A DNA stretch of 64,000 bases from Maribacter huludaoensis (lineage in GTDB: Bacteria > Bacteroidota > Bacteroidia > Flavobacteriales > Flavobacteriaceae): contig NZ_JARKMS010000001.1 of assembly GCF_029350945.1 (NCBI RefSeq), positions 312,375 to 376,374 on the forward strand, given 5' to 3'. The notes beneath the pieces were generated by a model. It had not been told where the DNA came from. It saw nothing but the letters and a program-made list of their open reading frames with translations, and made no database searches. The position numbers and the translations under genes were made by a program. This document shows positions 1 through 11,832 of the stretch, one piece after another (the stretch's first letter is position 1; each line of letters starts with the position of its first letter).

Positions 1-327
1 AGCAAAACTGGTATCAAAATCTTTGACATCATTTTTGTCCGTAATGGTCTGTAATGTCTGGGCATTATCAAAGTTGCCACTGGGATCTGATAATTCTAGA
101 ATAAATTCGTTATTTGGATTGGCAGTACCTATCCAAGTTATGTTAACGAAATACTCGTTAAATCCACCATTTCCAGCACAAACCGCAGACCACGGGGTAC
201 TTCCGGACAAGTTTGGATTGTCTGCTGGTTCAGGAGCATTGATCACTATTGCTTGTGCAGATAATTGAAATGCGCAAAATAGCATGGATAGTGCTGTAAA
301 TACGGTAAGTTTGTTCAAGGTTTTCAT
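1..327 (-). CDS. Secreted protein, N-terminal part only (cut by window edge)
   Basis: The reading frame is open from an ATG at 327 to the left window edge, so about 109 N-terminal residues are seen. It starts MKTLNKLTVFTALSML and continues through a hydrophobic stretch to a likely signal peptidase site after LSAQA. The mature part begins with INAPEPADNP and is rich in Asn, Gly and aromatic residues, as in large flavobacterial surface proteins exported by the type IX system. The type IX C-terminal sorting domain would lie outside the window, so that link is inference. A second in-frame ATG at 333 is a possible start. Divergent from glnS. The product family is not recognised. Confidence 0.75.
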   Translation of the reverse strand, partial: MKTLNKLTVFTALSMLFCAFQLSAQAIVINAPEPADNPNLSGSTPWSAVCAGNGGFNEYFVNITWIGTANPNNEFILELSDPSGNFDNAQTLQTITDKNDVKDFDTSFA

Positions 328-525
328 ATGCATTTGTAGTTATGGGGGCCACTACGGTTGAAAAGTTGGTTAATAAGTTTTTTATAATCTCAACATTTCT
401 TAGACAAATATGTTATTAAATACGACGAACAGGAATTTTATGTTGTTAGAAGGAAGATTTCTGTTGTGAAACTCATTTTATGTAAGGTGTGTTTTATTTA
501 AACTAATGATTTAAGGCAATTTTGC

Positions 526-533
526 TACTTTTG
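526..533 (+). promoter_or_regulatory. Bacteroidota -7 promoter element upstream of glnS
   Basis: TACTTTTG matches TAnnTTTG exactly and ends 19 nt before the glnS start, giving a short leader. No clear TTG -33 element is visible at the usual distance. Confidence 0.55.
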
Positions 534-552
534 TAGCCTGAAAAATTATGAC

Positions 553-2235
553 ATGAGCGAGACAACAAAGTCTTTGAATTTTATTGAACAAATTGTTGAA
601 GAGGACTTGGTAAACGGTTATACCAAAGACGAATTACGTTTTCGTTTTCCTCCAGAACCAAACGGGTATCTGCATATTGGACATGCAAGTTCTATTTGCT
701 TAAATTTTGGTTTAGGTCTTAGATATAATGCCCCTGTAAATCTGAGATTTGATGATACCAACCCGGCTAAAGAAGAACAGGAATTTGTAGATGCCATTAA
801 AAAAGATGTAGCGTGGCTGGGCTATAAGTGGGATACCGAACGGTATGCGTCTGATTATTTCCAACAATTGTATGATTGGGCAGTTGAACTGATCAAAAAA
901 GGTAAGGCTTATGTTGACGATCAATCATCTGAAGAAATGGCACTTCAAAAAGGAACGCCGACACAGCCAGGAACAAATAGTCCAAATAGAGATCGGTCTA
1001 TAGAAGAGAATTTACAACTCTTCGAAAAGATGAAAAACGGTGACTTTGAAGAAGGAACACACGTATTAAGAGCTAAAATTGATATGGGCTCATCTAATAT
1101 GTTGATGCGAGATCCTATTATGTACCGCATATTGCACAAAGCACACCACAGAACAAATACCGATTGGTGTATTTATCCGATGTATGATTGGACACATGGT
1201 GAAAGCGACTATATAGAACAAGTATCCCATTCTTTTTGTACGTTGGAATTTGCGATGCACCGTGAATTATATAATTGGTTTTTAGATCAAGTATATGATG
1301 AAAACAAAATAAGGCCTAAACAACGAGAATTTGCTAGAAGGAACCTAAGCCATACCGTAGTCAGTAAAAGAAAACTGGCTCAACTAGTTGAAAAAGGCGT
1401 CGTGAAATCTTGGGACGATCCTAGAATGCCTACAATTTCCGGTTTAAGAAGAAGAGGGTACACTCCAGAAGCTATCCGCAATTTTACAGACGCCATCGGT
1501 ATTGCCAAAAGAGATAATTTAATTGATGTTTCTTTATTGGAATTTCAAGTCCGTGACCATTTAAATAAAGTAGCTCCAAGAGTTATGGGTGTTTTAGACC
1601 CTTTGAAAGTAGTCATTACTAATTATCCTGAGGGCGAAGTAGAGTGGTTAGATGCGGAGAATAATCCTGAAGATGAAAGTGCAGGTTCTAGAAAAGTTCC
1701 TTTTTCAAGAGAATTTTATATTGAAAAAGAAGACTTTAGAGAAGAAGCAAACAAAAAATTCTTTAGGCTAAAACTAGGAAAAGAAGTTCGTTTAAAAAAC
1801 GCATACATTATAAAGGCTGAATCATGCACAAAAGATACTGATGGGAATATTATAGAAGTACAATGTACCTATGATCCTAAAAGTAAAAGTGGTAGTGGTA
1901 CTGAGGAAAGCTTACGTAAGGTAAAAGGTACATTACATTGGGTATCCATAAAACATGCCGTACAGGCAGAGGTTCGTTTATACGATCGTTTGTTTACAGA
2001 TGAAAGTCCGGATACACATAAGGATAAAGATTTTATGGAATTTGTAAATCCTGATTCTTTGAAAATAATTACAGCTTATGTGGAACCGCATTTAAAAGAG
2101 GCAAAAATTGGCGACCGTGTACAATTTCAAAGAATGGGCTATTTTTGTGTTGATCCAGATACCACTGCCGGTAAATTGGTTTTTAACAGAACAGTAGGTT
2201 TAAGAGATTCTTGGGCTAAAATAGCTCAAAAATAA
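553..2235 (+). CDS. glnS: Glutaminyl-tRNA synthetase
   Basis: Charges tRNA-Gln with glutamine in the cytoplasm (class I synthetase). At 560 residues it is close to the 554 of the E. coli enzyme. The HIGH signature is at residues 41-44 (LHIGHASS), and the KMSKS-type loop appears as VVSKRKL at 269-275, the form usual in GlnRS. The Rossmann catalytic domain is followed by the C-terminal beta-barrel anticodon-binding part (about 340-555). The start ATG is supported by a TAnnTTTG element 19 nt upstream. The gene is monocistronic, closed by a strong terminator at 2255-2294. A separate gltX lies at 10.3-11.8 kb, so the organism has distinct direct-charging enzymes for Gln and Glu. Confidence 0.98.
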   Translation: MSETTKSLNFIEQIVEEDLVNGYTKDELRFRFPPEPNGYLHIGHASSICLNFGLGLRYNAPVNLRFDDTNPAKEEQEFVDAIKKDVAWLGYKWDTERYASDYFQQLYDWAVELIKKGKAYVDDQSSEEMALQKGTPTQPGTNSPNRDRSIEENLQLFEKMKNGDFEEGTHVLRAKIDMGSSNMLMRDPIMYRILHKAHHRTNTDWCIYPMYDWTHGESDYIEQVSHSFCTLEFAMHRELYNWFLDQVYDENKIRPKQREFARRNLSHTVVSKRKLAQLVEKGVVKSWDDPRMPTISGLRRRGYTPEAIRNFTDAIGIAKRDNLIDVSLLEFQVRDHLNKVAPRVMGVLDPLKVVITNYPEGEVEWLDAENNPEDESAGSRKVPFSREFYIEKEDFREEANKKFFRLKLGKEVRLKNAYIIKAESCTKDTDGNIIEVQCTYDPKSKSGSGTEESLRKVKGTLHWVSIKHAVQAEVRLYDRLFTDESPDTHKDKDFMEFVNPDSLKIITAYVEPHLKEAKIGDRVQFQRMGYFCVDPDTTAGKLVFNRTVGLRDSWAKIAQK

Positions 2236-2587
2236 AATCATAATTTTTTTCAATAGCATAAAAAATATCAATTGGTATTTTTTATGCTTTTTTATTGTTT
2301 TAAGACAACCTCAATGCTATTAAATAATCAGCCATACAAATCTGTAGGTTGATGATAAAAATGCTTTTAAAGCACCTTATATTACGTTTCAGTATTGCTT
2401 CGAACTTTAATTATCTAAAGTGCACTTACCATTTATATTAAAGTATAAGTATCTGCATATATTACCTTTCTTTTCTTGATCACATTGTTTTTAGAGAATT
2501 ACCTTTCATCGATCCATTAGGTAAAATGCCTTTTTTTCGTATGGAATGTTATTTCAACTCGTCTTAGTTAAAGTAACAACACATGCT
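2236..2587. other. Intergenic region between glnS and the beta-barrel protein gene
   Basis: Apart from the glnS terminator this 352-bp AT-rich stretch shows no ORF with coding character, no RNA gene and no clear TAnnTTTG promoter. It must contain the promoter of the downstream outer-membrane protein gene. Confidence 0.6.
2255..2294 (+). terminator. Rho-independent terminator of glnS
   Basis: A perfect 13-bp inverted repeat (AGCATAAAAAATA at 2255-2267 against 2276-2288) with an 8-nt loop, followed by a T-rich tract. Confidence 0.85.
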
Positions 2588-3865
2588 ATGAAAAAAATTG
2601 CAACCATCTTACTACTTTTTATAGGTGCTACACTTTTTGCACAAGAAGTTAAAATAGACGCTTTAGAATTCTCCGGCTTAAAAAGAACAAAAGAGTCTTT
2701 CTTAAGAAGATTGATTAAAACGAAAGAACAAACTATATATGATGTCTCCTTAGTAAATGCAGATGTTGAAAGATTAAAAAGATTACCGGGTATTGCCAAT
2801 GCTACCTACGCCATTGAAAATAGAGCCAATAAAAATATTCTTATATATAATGTTGTAGAAAACTTTACTATTATACCAGGTTTAAGGATAGCTACCGCAA
2901 ACGACGGTAGTTTTTCATATAGAGTATCTGTATTTGAATTTAATCTGTTTGGAAATAATCAATTATTAGGTGGGTTTTATGAGAAGAATATTTTCAACTC
3001 CTATGGTGCATTTTGGGAACATCCATTTTTATTTAGTGATAAATTGGGGATTGGTATCAATTACCAGGATTTAACTACACAAGAACCGGTTTTTTATGAC
3101 CAAGGTGACAAAAACTATCGTTTTAATTCTAAAAATGCAGAAGCTAAGCTATTATTTTCTTTTAATTTTAAGAACGAAGCAGAATTAGGCGCCGCTTTTG
3201 TTCAAGAATCCTATTTATTTGAAGGTGAAAATCCGTTGCCGGATACACCGCTTTCATTAGAAGCAAACAAATTTATCTATAAAGGTGTTTACCGTTATGT
3301 AGATCTAGATATTGATTATCAATATTTTGATGGTGTTGTTAGTGAATTTACAGCACAACATATTCAATTTTTAAATGGAGATGCTCCTGCAGAAACATTT
3401 CTAAATTCGTTCTCATCATTTAGAAATGATTTTACGTATTACAAAAAGATCCAAGATAAAGGCAACTGGGCCAGCAGATTGCGTTTGGCAGCGGCATTCG
3501 GCAACGATGATTCTCCGTTCGCGCCCTTTACATTAGACAATCAATTAAACATAAGGGGAGTAGGTACCACTGTGGATCGCGGTACGGCGTCAGTTGTATT
3601 GAATACAGAATACAGGCATACTTTATATGAAAAAGGCTGGTTTGTTGTTCAGGGAAATGCTTTTATTGATGCTGGATCATGGAGAAATCCCGGTGAAGAG
3701 TTCTCGCAATTATTTGATGGTTCTTCCACCAAACTATATCCGGGTGTTGGTTTTAGGTTTATCCACAAAAAAATATTCAATGCGGTATTTAGATTGGATT
3801 ATGGCGTAGGAATTGGTAATGATGCTACCAATGGGATAGTTTTTGGCATAGGGCAATATTTCTAG
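2588..3865 (+). CDS. Outer-membrane protein with POTRA domain and Omp85-type beta-barrel
   Basis: 425 residues. I chose the ATG at 2588 because it begins a classic signal peptide (MKKIATILLLFIGATLFAQ); the frame is open upstream to 2546 but that extension lacks signal character. After the signal comes a region with one POTRA-like fold (about 20-95, including a conserved F/Y-D-x-x-L-x-x-D pattern). A barrel follows, with an IRGVGTT segment near residue 318 resembling the conserved RG(F/Y) element of Omp85/TamA barrels, and the sequence ends in an aromatic residue (IGQYF) as expected for outer-membrane insertion. It resembles small BamA/TamA-like surface antigens of Bacteroidota. The substrate is unknown. 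Confidence 0.85.
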   Translation: MKKIATILLLFIGATLFAQEVKIDALEFSGLKRTKESFLRRLIKTKEQTIYDVSLVNADVERLKRLPGIANATYAIENRANKNILIYNVVENFTIIPGLRIATANDGSFSYRVSVFEFNLFGNNQLLGGFYEKNIFNSYGAFWEHPFLFSDKLGIGINYQDLTTQEPVFYDQGDKNYRFNSKNAEAKLLFSFNFKNEAELGAAFVQESYLFEGENPLPDTPLSLEANKFIYKGVYRYVDLDIDYQYFDGVVSEFTAQHIQFLNGDAPAETFLNSFSSFRNDFTYYKKIQDKGNWASRLRLAAAFGNDDSPFAPFTLDNQLNIRGVGTTVDRGTASVVLNTEYRHTLYEKGWFVVQGNAFIDAGSWRNPGEEFSQLFDGSSTKLYPGVGFRFIHKKIFNAVFRLDYGVGIGNDATNGIVFGIGQYF

Positions 3866-3878
3866 GTAAACCTAACAG

Positions 3879-3910
3879 AAAAAAGCCGCTACAATTTTAA
3901 CTGTAGCGGC
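3879..3910 (-). terminator. Terminator of the SPFH gene
   Basis: A 9-bp GC-rich stem (GCCGCTACA 3885-3893 with TGTAGCGGC 3902-3910) is preceded on the plus strand by six A residues. On the minus strand it therefore reads as hairpin plus T-run, downstream of the minus-strand SPFH gene. It may also help end the plus-strand gene. Confidence 0.8.
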
Positions 3911-3933
3911 CCTGATATTATGTAATTGATAAT

Positions 3934-4893
3934 TTAGGAATTATCCGAATTACCTCTTTTTTTATTCACGATCCCCTTTTTGGCATTCTGCTCTTTCATT
4001 GCTTCACCAATTTGGTTAGAAGCCGTAAATGATGCAATCATATTGTTCAACATATCACTTCCGGCTTGTGGTGAATTTGGTAACAAGATAAGGTTGGAAT
4101 TCGTTTCTTCACCTATAGACTGTAACGTATCATAGTGTTGGGTAACAACAATAAGCGCTGAAGCTTCTTGAGAGTTGATGCCTACATTATTCAAGACATC
4201 TACAGACTCTTCCAGTCCTCTGGCAATTTCTCTACGTTGATCGGCAATACCTTGCCCTTGTAAACGCTTGCTTTCTGCCTCTGCCTTAGCTTTTTCCACA
4301 ATTAAAATACGAGCGGCATCACCTTCAAATTGTGCAGCGGTTTTTTGACGTTCAGAAGCATTAATACGGTTCATGGCTTCTTTTACCTGTGCATCTGGGT
4401 CAATATCCGTAACCAGGGTCTTAATAATATCAAAACCATAATCCAACATTGCATCCTGTAACTCTGATTTTACGGCAATTGCAATATCATCTTTCTTTAC
4501 AAAAACATCATCCAATTTCATTTTTGGAACCTCTGCCCTAACCACATCAAATACATAAGAAGTAATCTGCTCATGCGGATATTCTAACTTGTAATAAGCA
4601 TCATATACTTTCTCCTTGATAACCACATATTGTACAGATACTTTCAATTTTACAAATACATCATCTAAGGTTTTGGTTTCTATAATAACATCTAACTGCT
4701 GAATTTTTAAACCTATTCTGGCGGCTATACGTTGTACAAAGGGAATTTTAAACTGAATACCAGATTGCCTAACACTAGTAAATTTCCCAAAGGTTTCTAT
4801 TAAAACAGCGGTTTGTTGTTTTACGATAAATACACCCGATAGAATAGTGAAAATCACTAAAAACGCAATCGGAATCCAAATAAATGAGCCCAT
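3934..4893 (-). CDS. SPFH/band 7 (stomatin-prohibitin type) membrane protein
   Basis: 319 residues. One N-terminal membrane segment (about 5-25, IAFLVIFTILSGVFIV) anchors a band 7 domain (about 25-190). A long Ala/Glu-rich helical region follows (about 185-240, EAESKRLQGQGIADQR). The pattern is typical of the stomatin/QmcA/HIR-like branch, which forms large ring assemblies at membrane microdomains and modulates partner membrane proteins. The C-terminus is charged (KKRGNSDNS). It stands alone and has its own terminator. No NfeD-type partner gene lies next to it. A specific function cannot be assigned from sequence. Confidence 0.92.
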   Translation of the reverse strand: MGSFIWIPIAFLVIFTILSGVFIVKQQTAVLIETFGKFTSVRQSGIQFKIPFVQRIAARIGLKIQQLDVIIETKTLDDVFVKLKVSVQYVVIKEKVYDAYYKLEYPHEQITSYVFDVVRAEVPKMKLDDVFVKKDDIAIAVKSELQDAMLDYGFDIIKTLVTDIDPDAQVKEAMNRINASERQKTAAQFEGDAARILIVEKAKAEAESKRLQGQGIADQRREIARGLEESVDVLNNVGINSQEASALIVVTQHYDTLQSIGEETNSNLILLPNSPQAGSDMLNNMIASFTASNQIGEAMKEQNAKKGIVNKKRGNSDNS

Positions 4894-5106
4894 ATTTTTT
4901 TATTTTATAGTTAATAATGGAAGATACTAAAAGCCTTCAAACTATAAGTAGCATAAGTTGCACATTTGTTACAGAATCATGGTTTTAAAAACATAAATTG
5001 TAATATTACTTTGAGAAAAGTAAAACTTTTTCAATTTACTAGACAGATTAAATACCGCTCTTAACACCTTATTGCAGAAAATTAATATTACTTAAAAACT
5101 AGCTAT

Positions 5107-5472
5107 ATGTTACTATCTATACAGCCTAAACTACCAATGCGAAATAAAACCGTTACTAAAAATTACTATATAGATGTTCTAGGTTTTAAAGAAGTGGGAG
5201 ATAAGGATTACAACGAATATCTAATGGTAGAAAAAGACCATATTGAAATCCATTTTTTTCTGTTTGAAACTATTAATCCGAAAGAAAACTATGGGCAGGT
5301 TTACATACGTACCCAAGATATTGAAAATATATACCAATCGTTCTTAAAAAACAACGTTGCTATACATCCCAACGGTAAATTAGCCGAAAAACCTTGGAAA
5401 CAAAAGGAATTCTCCCTTTTAGACCCCGATAATAATCTACTAACATTTGGGCAATCTTTACATAAAATTTAG
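5107..5472 (+). CDS. VOC-family (glyoxalase/bleomycin resistance-like) protein
   Basis: 121 residues with the paired beta-alpha-beta-beta-beta layout of the vicinal oxygen chelate fold. KNYYIDVLGFKEV (about 19-31) and the closing LLDPDNNLLTFGQS are standard elements of the bleomycin-resistance-like subgroup. The possible metal- or ligand-facing residues HIEIHFF (around 46-52) are present. Such proteins either bind small molecules or act as metal-dependent lyases or dioxygenases, and the substrate cannot be read here. The ATG at 5107 gives the usual N-terminus. Convergent with katG, sharing a bidirectional terminator. Confidence 0.85.
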   Translation: MLLSIQPKLPMRNKTVTKNYYIDVLGFKEVGDKDYNEYLMVEKDHIEIHFFLFETINPKENYGQVYIRTQDIENIYQSFLKNNVAIHPNGKLAEKPWKQKEFSLLDPDNNLLTFGQSLHKI

Positions 5473-5485
5473 AGTATATAAAAAT

Positions 5486-5515
5486 AAAAAGGCCGCTTTA
5501 AAGAGCGGCCTTTTT
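5486..5515. terminator. Bidirectional terminator between VOC gene and katG
   Basis: AAAAAGGCCGCT (5486-5497) pairs with AGCGGCCTTTTT (5504-5515) around a 6-nt loop. With A and T runs on either side it works for both converging genes. Confidence 0.9.
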
Positions 5516-5536
5516 CCATATATTTTAAACAATCAA

Positions 5537-8128
<2,592 letters not shown>

Positions 8129-8707
8129 ATGACTAAGGGCACTGCAAGAAAAAGACAAGCTAAACTGCTTCGTAATTTTAGAAAAGTACATAGAATCACG
8201 GGTGCAGCACTTTTTATTTTCTTTTTCGTTATCTCTATTACAGGATTACTTTTAGGGTGGAAAAAACATAGTGGAGATCTTATATTATCTAAATCCTACG
8301 CAGGAGTATCCACCAATTTAAAACACTGGTTGCCAATAGACAGTTTACACACTATAGCAAACACCTATTTGTTAGATTCTATTTCTTCCGAGCTTTCTAC
8401 CGAAATTGACCGTATTGATATTAGGAAGAACAAAGGAATGGTAAAGTTTGTTTACACTGACCACATATGGAGCCTTCAAATAGATGGTACTACAGGAAAG
8501 GTATTACATGTAGAACGAAGATATTCAGATGTAATAGAAAAAATACATGACGGTTCAATTTTAGATGAATTACTAGGTACATCCAACAAACAAATTAAAG
8601 TATTCTACACCTCTGTTATGGGTCTTGCACTATTAGTTTTTACCATTACGGGATTTTGGTTATGGTATGGACCCAAACGTATGAAAAGAAATAAAGTATC
8701 TACTTAA
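8129..8707 (+). CDS. PepSY-associated transmembrane protein
   Basis: 192 residues. A basic N-terminus (TARKRQAKLLRNFRKVHRITG) leads into membrane helix 1 (about 26-43). A periplasmic PepSY-like region of about 110 residues follows, including the YTDHIWSLQIDGTTGKVL element, and then helix 2 (about 162-178, ending GFWLWYGPKRMKR). The RKVHRITG and GFWLW signatures are typical of PepSY-TM proteins, often linked to iron or heme uptake or to reductases in Bacteroidota. No iron gene is adjacent here, so the role is open. A divergent katG neighbour is compatible with an iron or oxidative stress link, but that is inference. Confidence 0.8.
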   Translation: MTKGTARKRQAKLLRNFRKVHRITGAALFIFFFVISITGLLLGWKKHSGDLILSKSYAGVSTNLKHWLPIDSLHTIANTYLLDSISSELSTEIDRIDIRKNKGMVKFVYTDHIWSLQIDGTTGKVLHVERRYSDVIEKIHDGSILDELLGTSNKQIKVFYTSVMGLALLVFTITGFWLWYGPKRMKRNKVST

Positions 8708-8717
8708 AAATTAGGTT

Positions 8718-8725
8718 TAGCTTTG
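8718..8725 (+). promoter_or_regulatory. -7 promoter element upstream of rlmF
   Basis: TAGCTTTG, an exact TAnnTTTG match ending 23 nt before the rlmF start. It indicates that rlmF has its own promoter despite following the PepSY gene closely. Confidence 0.5.
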
Positions 8726-8748
8726 ATCTCTGAACAATTCATATAATT

Positions 8749-9720
8749 ATGGCCGATCAAAGAGAAAAAAAGACCGCTGAAAAACCTAACATACATCCAA
8801 GAAATAAACATACCGGTCGTTACGATCTAAAGCGTTTAAAGCAAGAGCATATAGCATTAAAACCGTTTGTTTTTAAAAATAAATACGGAAATTTAACCAT
8901 TGATTTTTTTGACCCAAAAGCCGTGAAAGCTTTAAATAAAGCTATTTTACTGTGTGACTATAACTTGGAATATTGGAATATACCAGATGGTTTTTTGTGT
9001 CCGCCAATTCCTGGAAGAGCAGATTATATTCATCATATTGCAGATATATTAGCAAAAAATAATGAAGGTAAATTTGTAAAAGGGGATAAAATTACTTGTT
9101 TGGATATTGGAGTAGGAGCCAATTGTGTTTATCCTATAATTGGAGAACATTCTTATGGTTGGTCTTTTATTGGATCTGACATTGACAAAAAAGCCATTGA
9201 AGTGGCCGAAAATATTGTTAAGATGAATTCTAATCTAAACGGTAAGGTGAAATTTAGACATCAACCAAAACCTGAGCATATTTTTTCTGGTATTTTAAAC
9301 ACCAATGAGAAAGTAGATTTTACTATTTGTAACCCACCTTTTCATGCAACAAAAGCCGAGGCAGAGGCAGGAACACTTCGTAAACTCAGTAATCTAAAGA
9401 AAAAAAGGGTAAAAAAAGCCGAATTGAACTTTAGTGGGCAAGGAGGTGAGCTGTGGACCGATGGTGGAGAAAAGCGTTTTGTGCTGAATATGATAAATGA
9501 GAGTGCACAATTTTCACAAAATTCCGCTTGGTTTTCTACGTTGGTATCCAAACAGTCTAATTTAGGCGTATTTTATGATAGATTGGAAAAAGTTGGTGTT
9601 ACCCAACACATAACTATACCAATGGGTCAAGGAAATAAAATGAGCAGAATAATAGCCTGGACATTTCTATCTGCCCCGGAAATGAAAACTTGGGCAAATG
9701 AGAGATGGGTAAACGAATAA
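8749..9720 (+). CDS. rlmF: 23S rRNA (adenine(1618)-N6)-methyltransferase
   Basis: 323 residues, slightly longer than E. coli RlmF (308). The basic N-terminus (KPNIHPRNKHTGRYD) is diagnostic of the family, followed by the SAM-binding motif LDIGVGANCVYP (about 119-130) and the N6-adenine methyltransferase motif NPPFHATK (about 195-202). The C-terminal GQGNKMSRIIAWTF is also family-typical. It methylates A1618 (E. coli numbering) of 23S rRNA late in 50S assembly. It stands alone with its own promoter and terminator. Confidence 0.96.
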   Translation: MADQREKKTAEKPNIHPRNKHTGRYDLKRLKQEHIALKPFVFKNKYGNLTIDFFDPKAVKALNKAILLCDYNLEYWNIPDGFLCPPIPGRADYIHHIADILAKNNEGKFVKGDKITCLDIGVGANCVYPIIGEHSYGWSFIGSDIDKKAIEVAENIVKMNSNLNGKVKFRHQPKPEHIFSGILNTNEKVDFTICNPPFHATKAEAEAGTLRKLSNLKKKRVKKAELNFSGQGGELWTDGGEKRFVLNMINESAQFSQNSAWFSTLVSKQSNLGVFYDRLEKVGVTQHITIPMGQGNKMSRIIAWTFLSAPEMKTWANERWVNE

Positions 9721-9784
9721 AAATCCGAGAAACACTTTTCTAAATCTGATAAAAGAAGAGATTTAAGAAACTTTGATAATAAAA

Positions 9785-9809
9785 CGACCCGAAGGGTCGA
9801 AATTTTTTT
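9785..9809 (+). terminator. Terminator of rlmF
   Basis: A CGACCC-GAA-GGGTCG hairpin (9785-9799) followed by AAA and seven T residues. Confidence 0.8.
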
Positions 9810-9832
9810 GAAAATTCGGTAAAAAAGCTAAA

Positions 9833-10228
9833 ATGACTGGAGAAAGAGATCTTAAAATACTATTGAGGACTTTAAAACCTTCTTTAAACGATGGTAACTA
9901 TGTATTTATATCTTTAAAAGATATTCAGAATATTTCCAGAGAGGATATTTTATTTGAATTTAAGGAAAGGGAAGGAACTACTGTTATCCTCGAAAAGAAC
10001 AAAGCCGATGAATTAAGTTTAACATACCAATTTATTGCTTCATGGATTACACTTACCGTTCATTCCGCTCTAGATGCAGTTGGTTTAACAGCGGCGGTTT
10101 CAACAGCTTTGACAAAATATGATATTAGCTGTAATGTAGTAGCCGCATATTATCACGACCACATTTTTGTAGCTAAAAAAGATACCGAAAAAGCTATGGA
10201 CATATTAAGGGAATTTTCAAATACGTAG
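9833..10228 (+). CDS. ACT-domain protein (COG3602-like)
   Basis: 131 residues with no signal peptide. Two consecutive small alpha/beta units resemble the paired ACT domains of the COG3602 family: an N-terminal TGERDLKILLRTLKP motif that is conserved in that family, then a second unit with SALDAVGLTAAVSTALTKYDIS and YYHDHIFVAKKDTEKAM. Stand-alone ACT proteins usually bind amino acids as regulators. The ligand is not visible in the sequence. It starts just downstream of the rlmF terminator and ends 83 nt before the convergent gltX. Confidence 0.82.
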   Translation: MTGERDLKILLRTLKPSLNDGNYVFISLKDIQNISREDILFEFKEREGTTVILEKNKADELSLTYQFIASWITLTVHSALDAVGLTAAVSTALTKYDISCNVVAAYYHDHIFVAKKDTEKAMDILREFSNT

Positions 10229-10311
10229 ACAGCATTACAGCTATTCTAAAAAAACCGTATTTGAATACTGGTTACCATTTAGACCTACACTAAAATTTAT
10301 AAATTCTTTAT

Positions 10312-11820
10312 TTATCCTAACTTATTTAACGCTGTCTTTATTCTGGAAATACTTTCCTCTTTACCTATCATTGCCATGATATCGAAAATATGAGGTCCTT
10401 TCATATCGCCCACCAAGAAAAGACGTAATGGTGGCATTACTTTTCCAAAGGATAACTCTTTCTCGCCAATCCAAGCTTTTACTACAGTTTCAGAATTTTC
10501 CGAAGAAAAATCATCAATTGGTTCTAGTACTGAAATAAGATCGGTCATAATAGAAGCGGTATCTTCTTTCCATTGCTTTTTGGCAGCCTTTGCATTATAT
10601 TCCTTAGGAGCTACAAAAAAGTAATCACTTAGATTCCAAAAATCTGATACAAATACGGCCCGCTCTTTTATTAGTGAAACTACTTTGGTTACATATTCCA
10701 AACTAATATCATTCCCATTAGAAACATGCTCCTTTACAATAGGTAAAAATGATTCAGCTAATTGGTTATCAGATGTTTCTTGAAGATAATGTTGGTTGTA
10801 CCATTTGGTTTTTTCCGGATCAAAACGTGCTCCAGATTTATTTACCCTATCCAAACTGAACGTATTCACCAATTCATCTAAAGAAAATAATTCTTGCTCA
10901 GTACCCGGATTCCATCCTAGCAATGCCAAAAAATTTATAACCGCTTCAGGAAAATATCCTGATTCTTTATACCCAACAGATTCTTTCCATGACAGAGGAA
11001 ATACCGGAAAGCCCATTTTTTCACCATCACGCTTACTAAGTTTCCCTTTACCTACGGGTTTCATAATTAAAGGCAAATGGGCAAATTCTGGGGAATTCCA
11101 TCCAAAAGCGTCATACAACTGTTTGTGCAAAGCCATAGAAGGCAACCATTCTTCACCACGTATAACATGTGAGATTTCCATTAAATGATCATCTACAATA
11201 TTAGCCAAATGATAGGTTGGCATTCCATCACTTTTAAACAATACCTTATCGTCTAAAACATTGGTATCAATTTTAATTGATCCACGAATTAAATCATTCA
11301 ATTGCAATATTTCATCTGGTGGAGTAAGAAAGCGAATAACATAATCATCTCCATTTTCTATACGGCTCTTAACCACTTCTGGCATAAGTGATAATGAATT
11401 ATCCAATTTTAATCTATTATGCCAATTATAGATAAATGTTTTTCCGTTTTGTTCATGCTCTTTTCTGTGCGCATCTAAACTTTCCGCAGTATCAAAAGCA
11501 TAATATGCATGACCACTTTCAATTAAATCCTCAGCGTATTTTTTATATAAGGATTTACGTTCGCTCTGTCTATATGGTCCAAAACCGCCATCTTTGCCAA
11601 CACCCTCGTCAAAAGGAATTTTGCACCAGTTCAATGCATCTATAATATACTGCTCGGCACCTTCAACATATCTATTTTGATCGGTATCTTCAATTCTAAG
11701 AATAAAATCGCCGTCATGTTTTTTAGCAAACAAGTAATTAAATAGGGCAGTGCGTACACCACCAATATGCAATGGTCCTGTAGGACTGGGAGCAAAACGA
11801 ACACGTACTTTCTTTGTCAT
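10312..11820 (-). CDS. gltX: Glutamyl-tRNA synthetase
   Basis: 502 residues, class I synthetase that charges tRNA-Glu. The HIGH motif reads HIGG at residues 18-21 (APSPTGPLHIGGVRT) and the KMSKS loop reads KLSKRDG at 260-266, both standard for bacterial GluRS. The C-terminal half (about 320-502) is the helical anticodon-binding domain. The promoter element at 11825-11832 lies only 4 nt upstream of the ATG, so the mRNA is probably leaderless or nearly so. Presence of glnS at 0.5 kb means this is likely the discriminating enzyme. Confidence 0.98.
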   Translation of the reverse strand: MTKKVRVRFAPSPTGPLHIGGVRTALFNYLFAKKHDGDFILRIEDTDQNRYVEGAEQYIIDALNWCKIPFDEGVGKDGGFGPYRQSERKSLYKKYAEDLIESGHAYYAFDTAESLDAHRKEHEQNGKTFIYNWHNRLKLDNSLSLMPEVVKSRIENGDDYVIRFLTPPDEILQLNDLIRGSIKIDTNVLDDKVLFKSDGMPTYHLANIVDDHLMEISHVIRGEEWLPSMALHKQLYDAFGWNSPEFAHLPLIMKPVGKGKLSKRDGEKMGFPVFPLSWKESVGYKESGYFPEAVINFLALLGWNPGTEQELFSLDELVNTFSLDRVNKSGARFDPEKTKWYNQHYLQETSDNQLAESFLPIVKEHVSNGNDISLEYVTKVVSLIKERAVFVSDFWNLSDYFFVAPKEYNAKAAKKQWKEDTASIMTDLISVLEPIDDFSSENSETVVKAWIGEKELSFGKVMPPLRLFLVGDMKGPHIFDIMAMIGKEESISRIKTALNKLG

Positions 11821-11824
11821 TTGG

Positions 11825-11832
11825 CAAAGGTA
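11825..11832 (-). promoter_or_regulatory. -7 promoter element abutting the gltX start codon
   Basis: On the minus strand this reads TACCTTTG (TAnnTTTG) and leaves 4 nt to the ATG at 11820, placing the transcription start at or next to the start codon. Confidence 0.55.
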
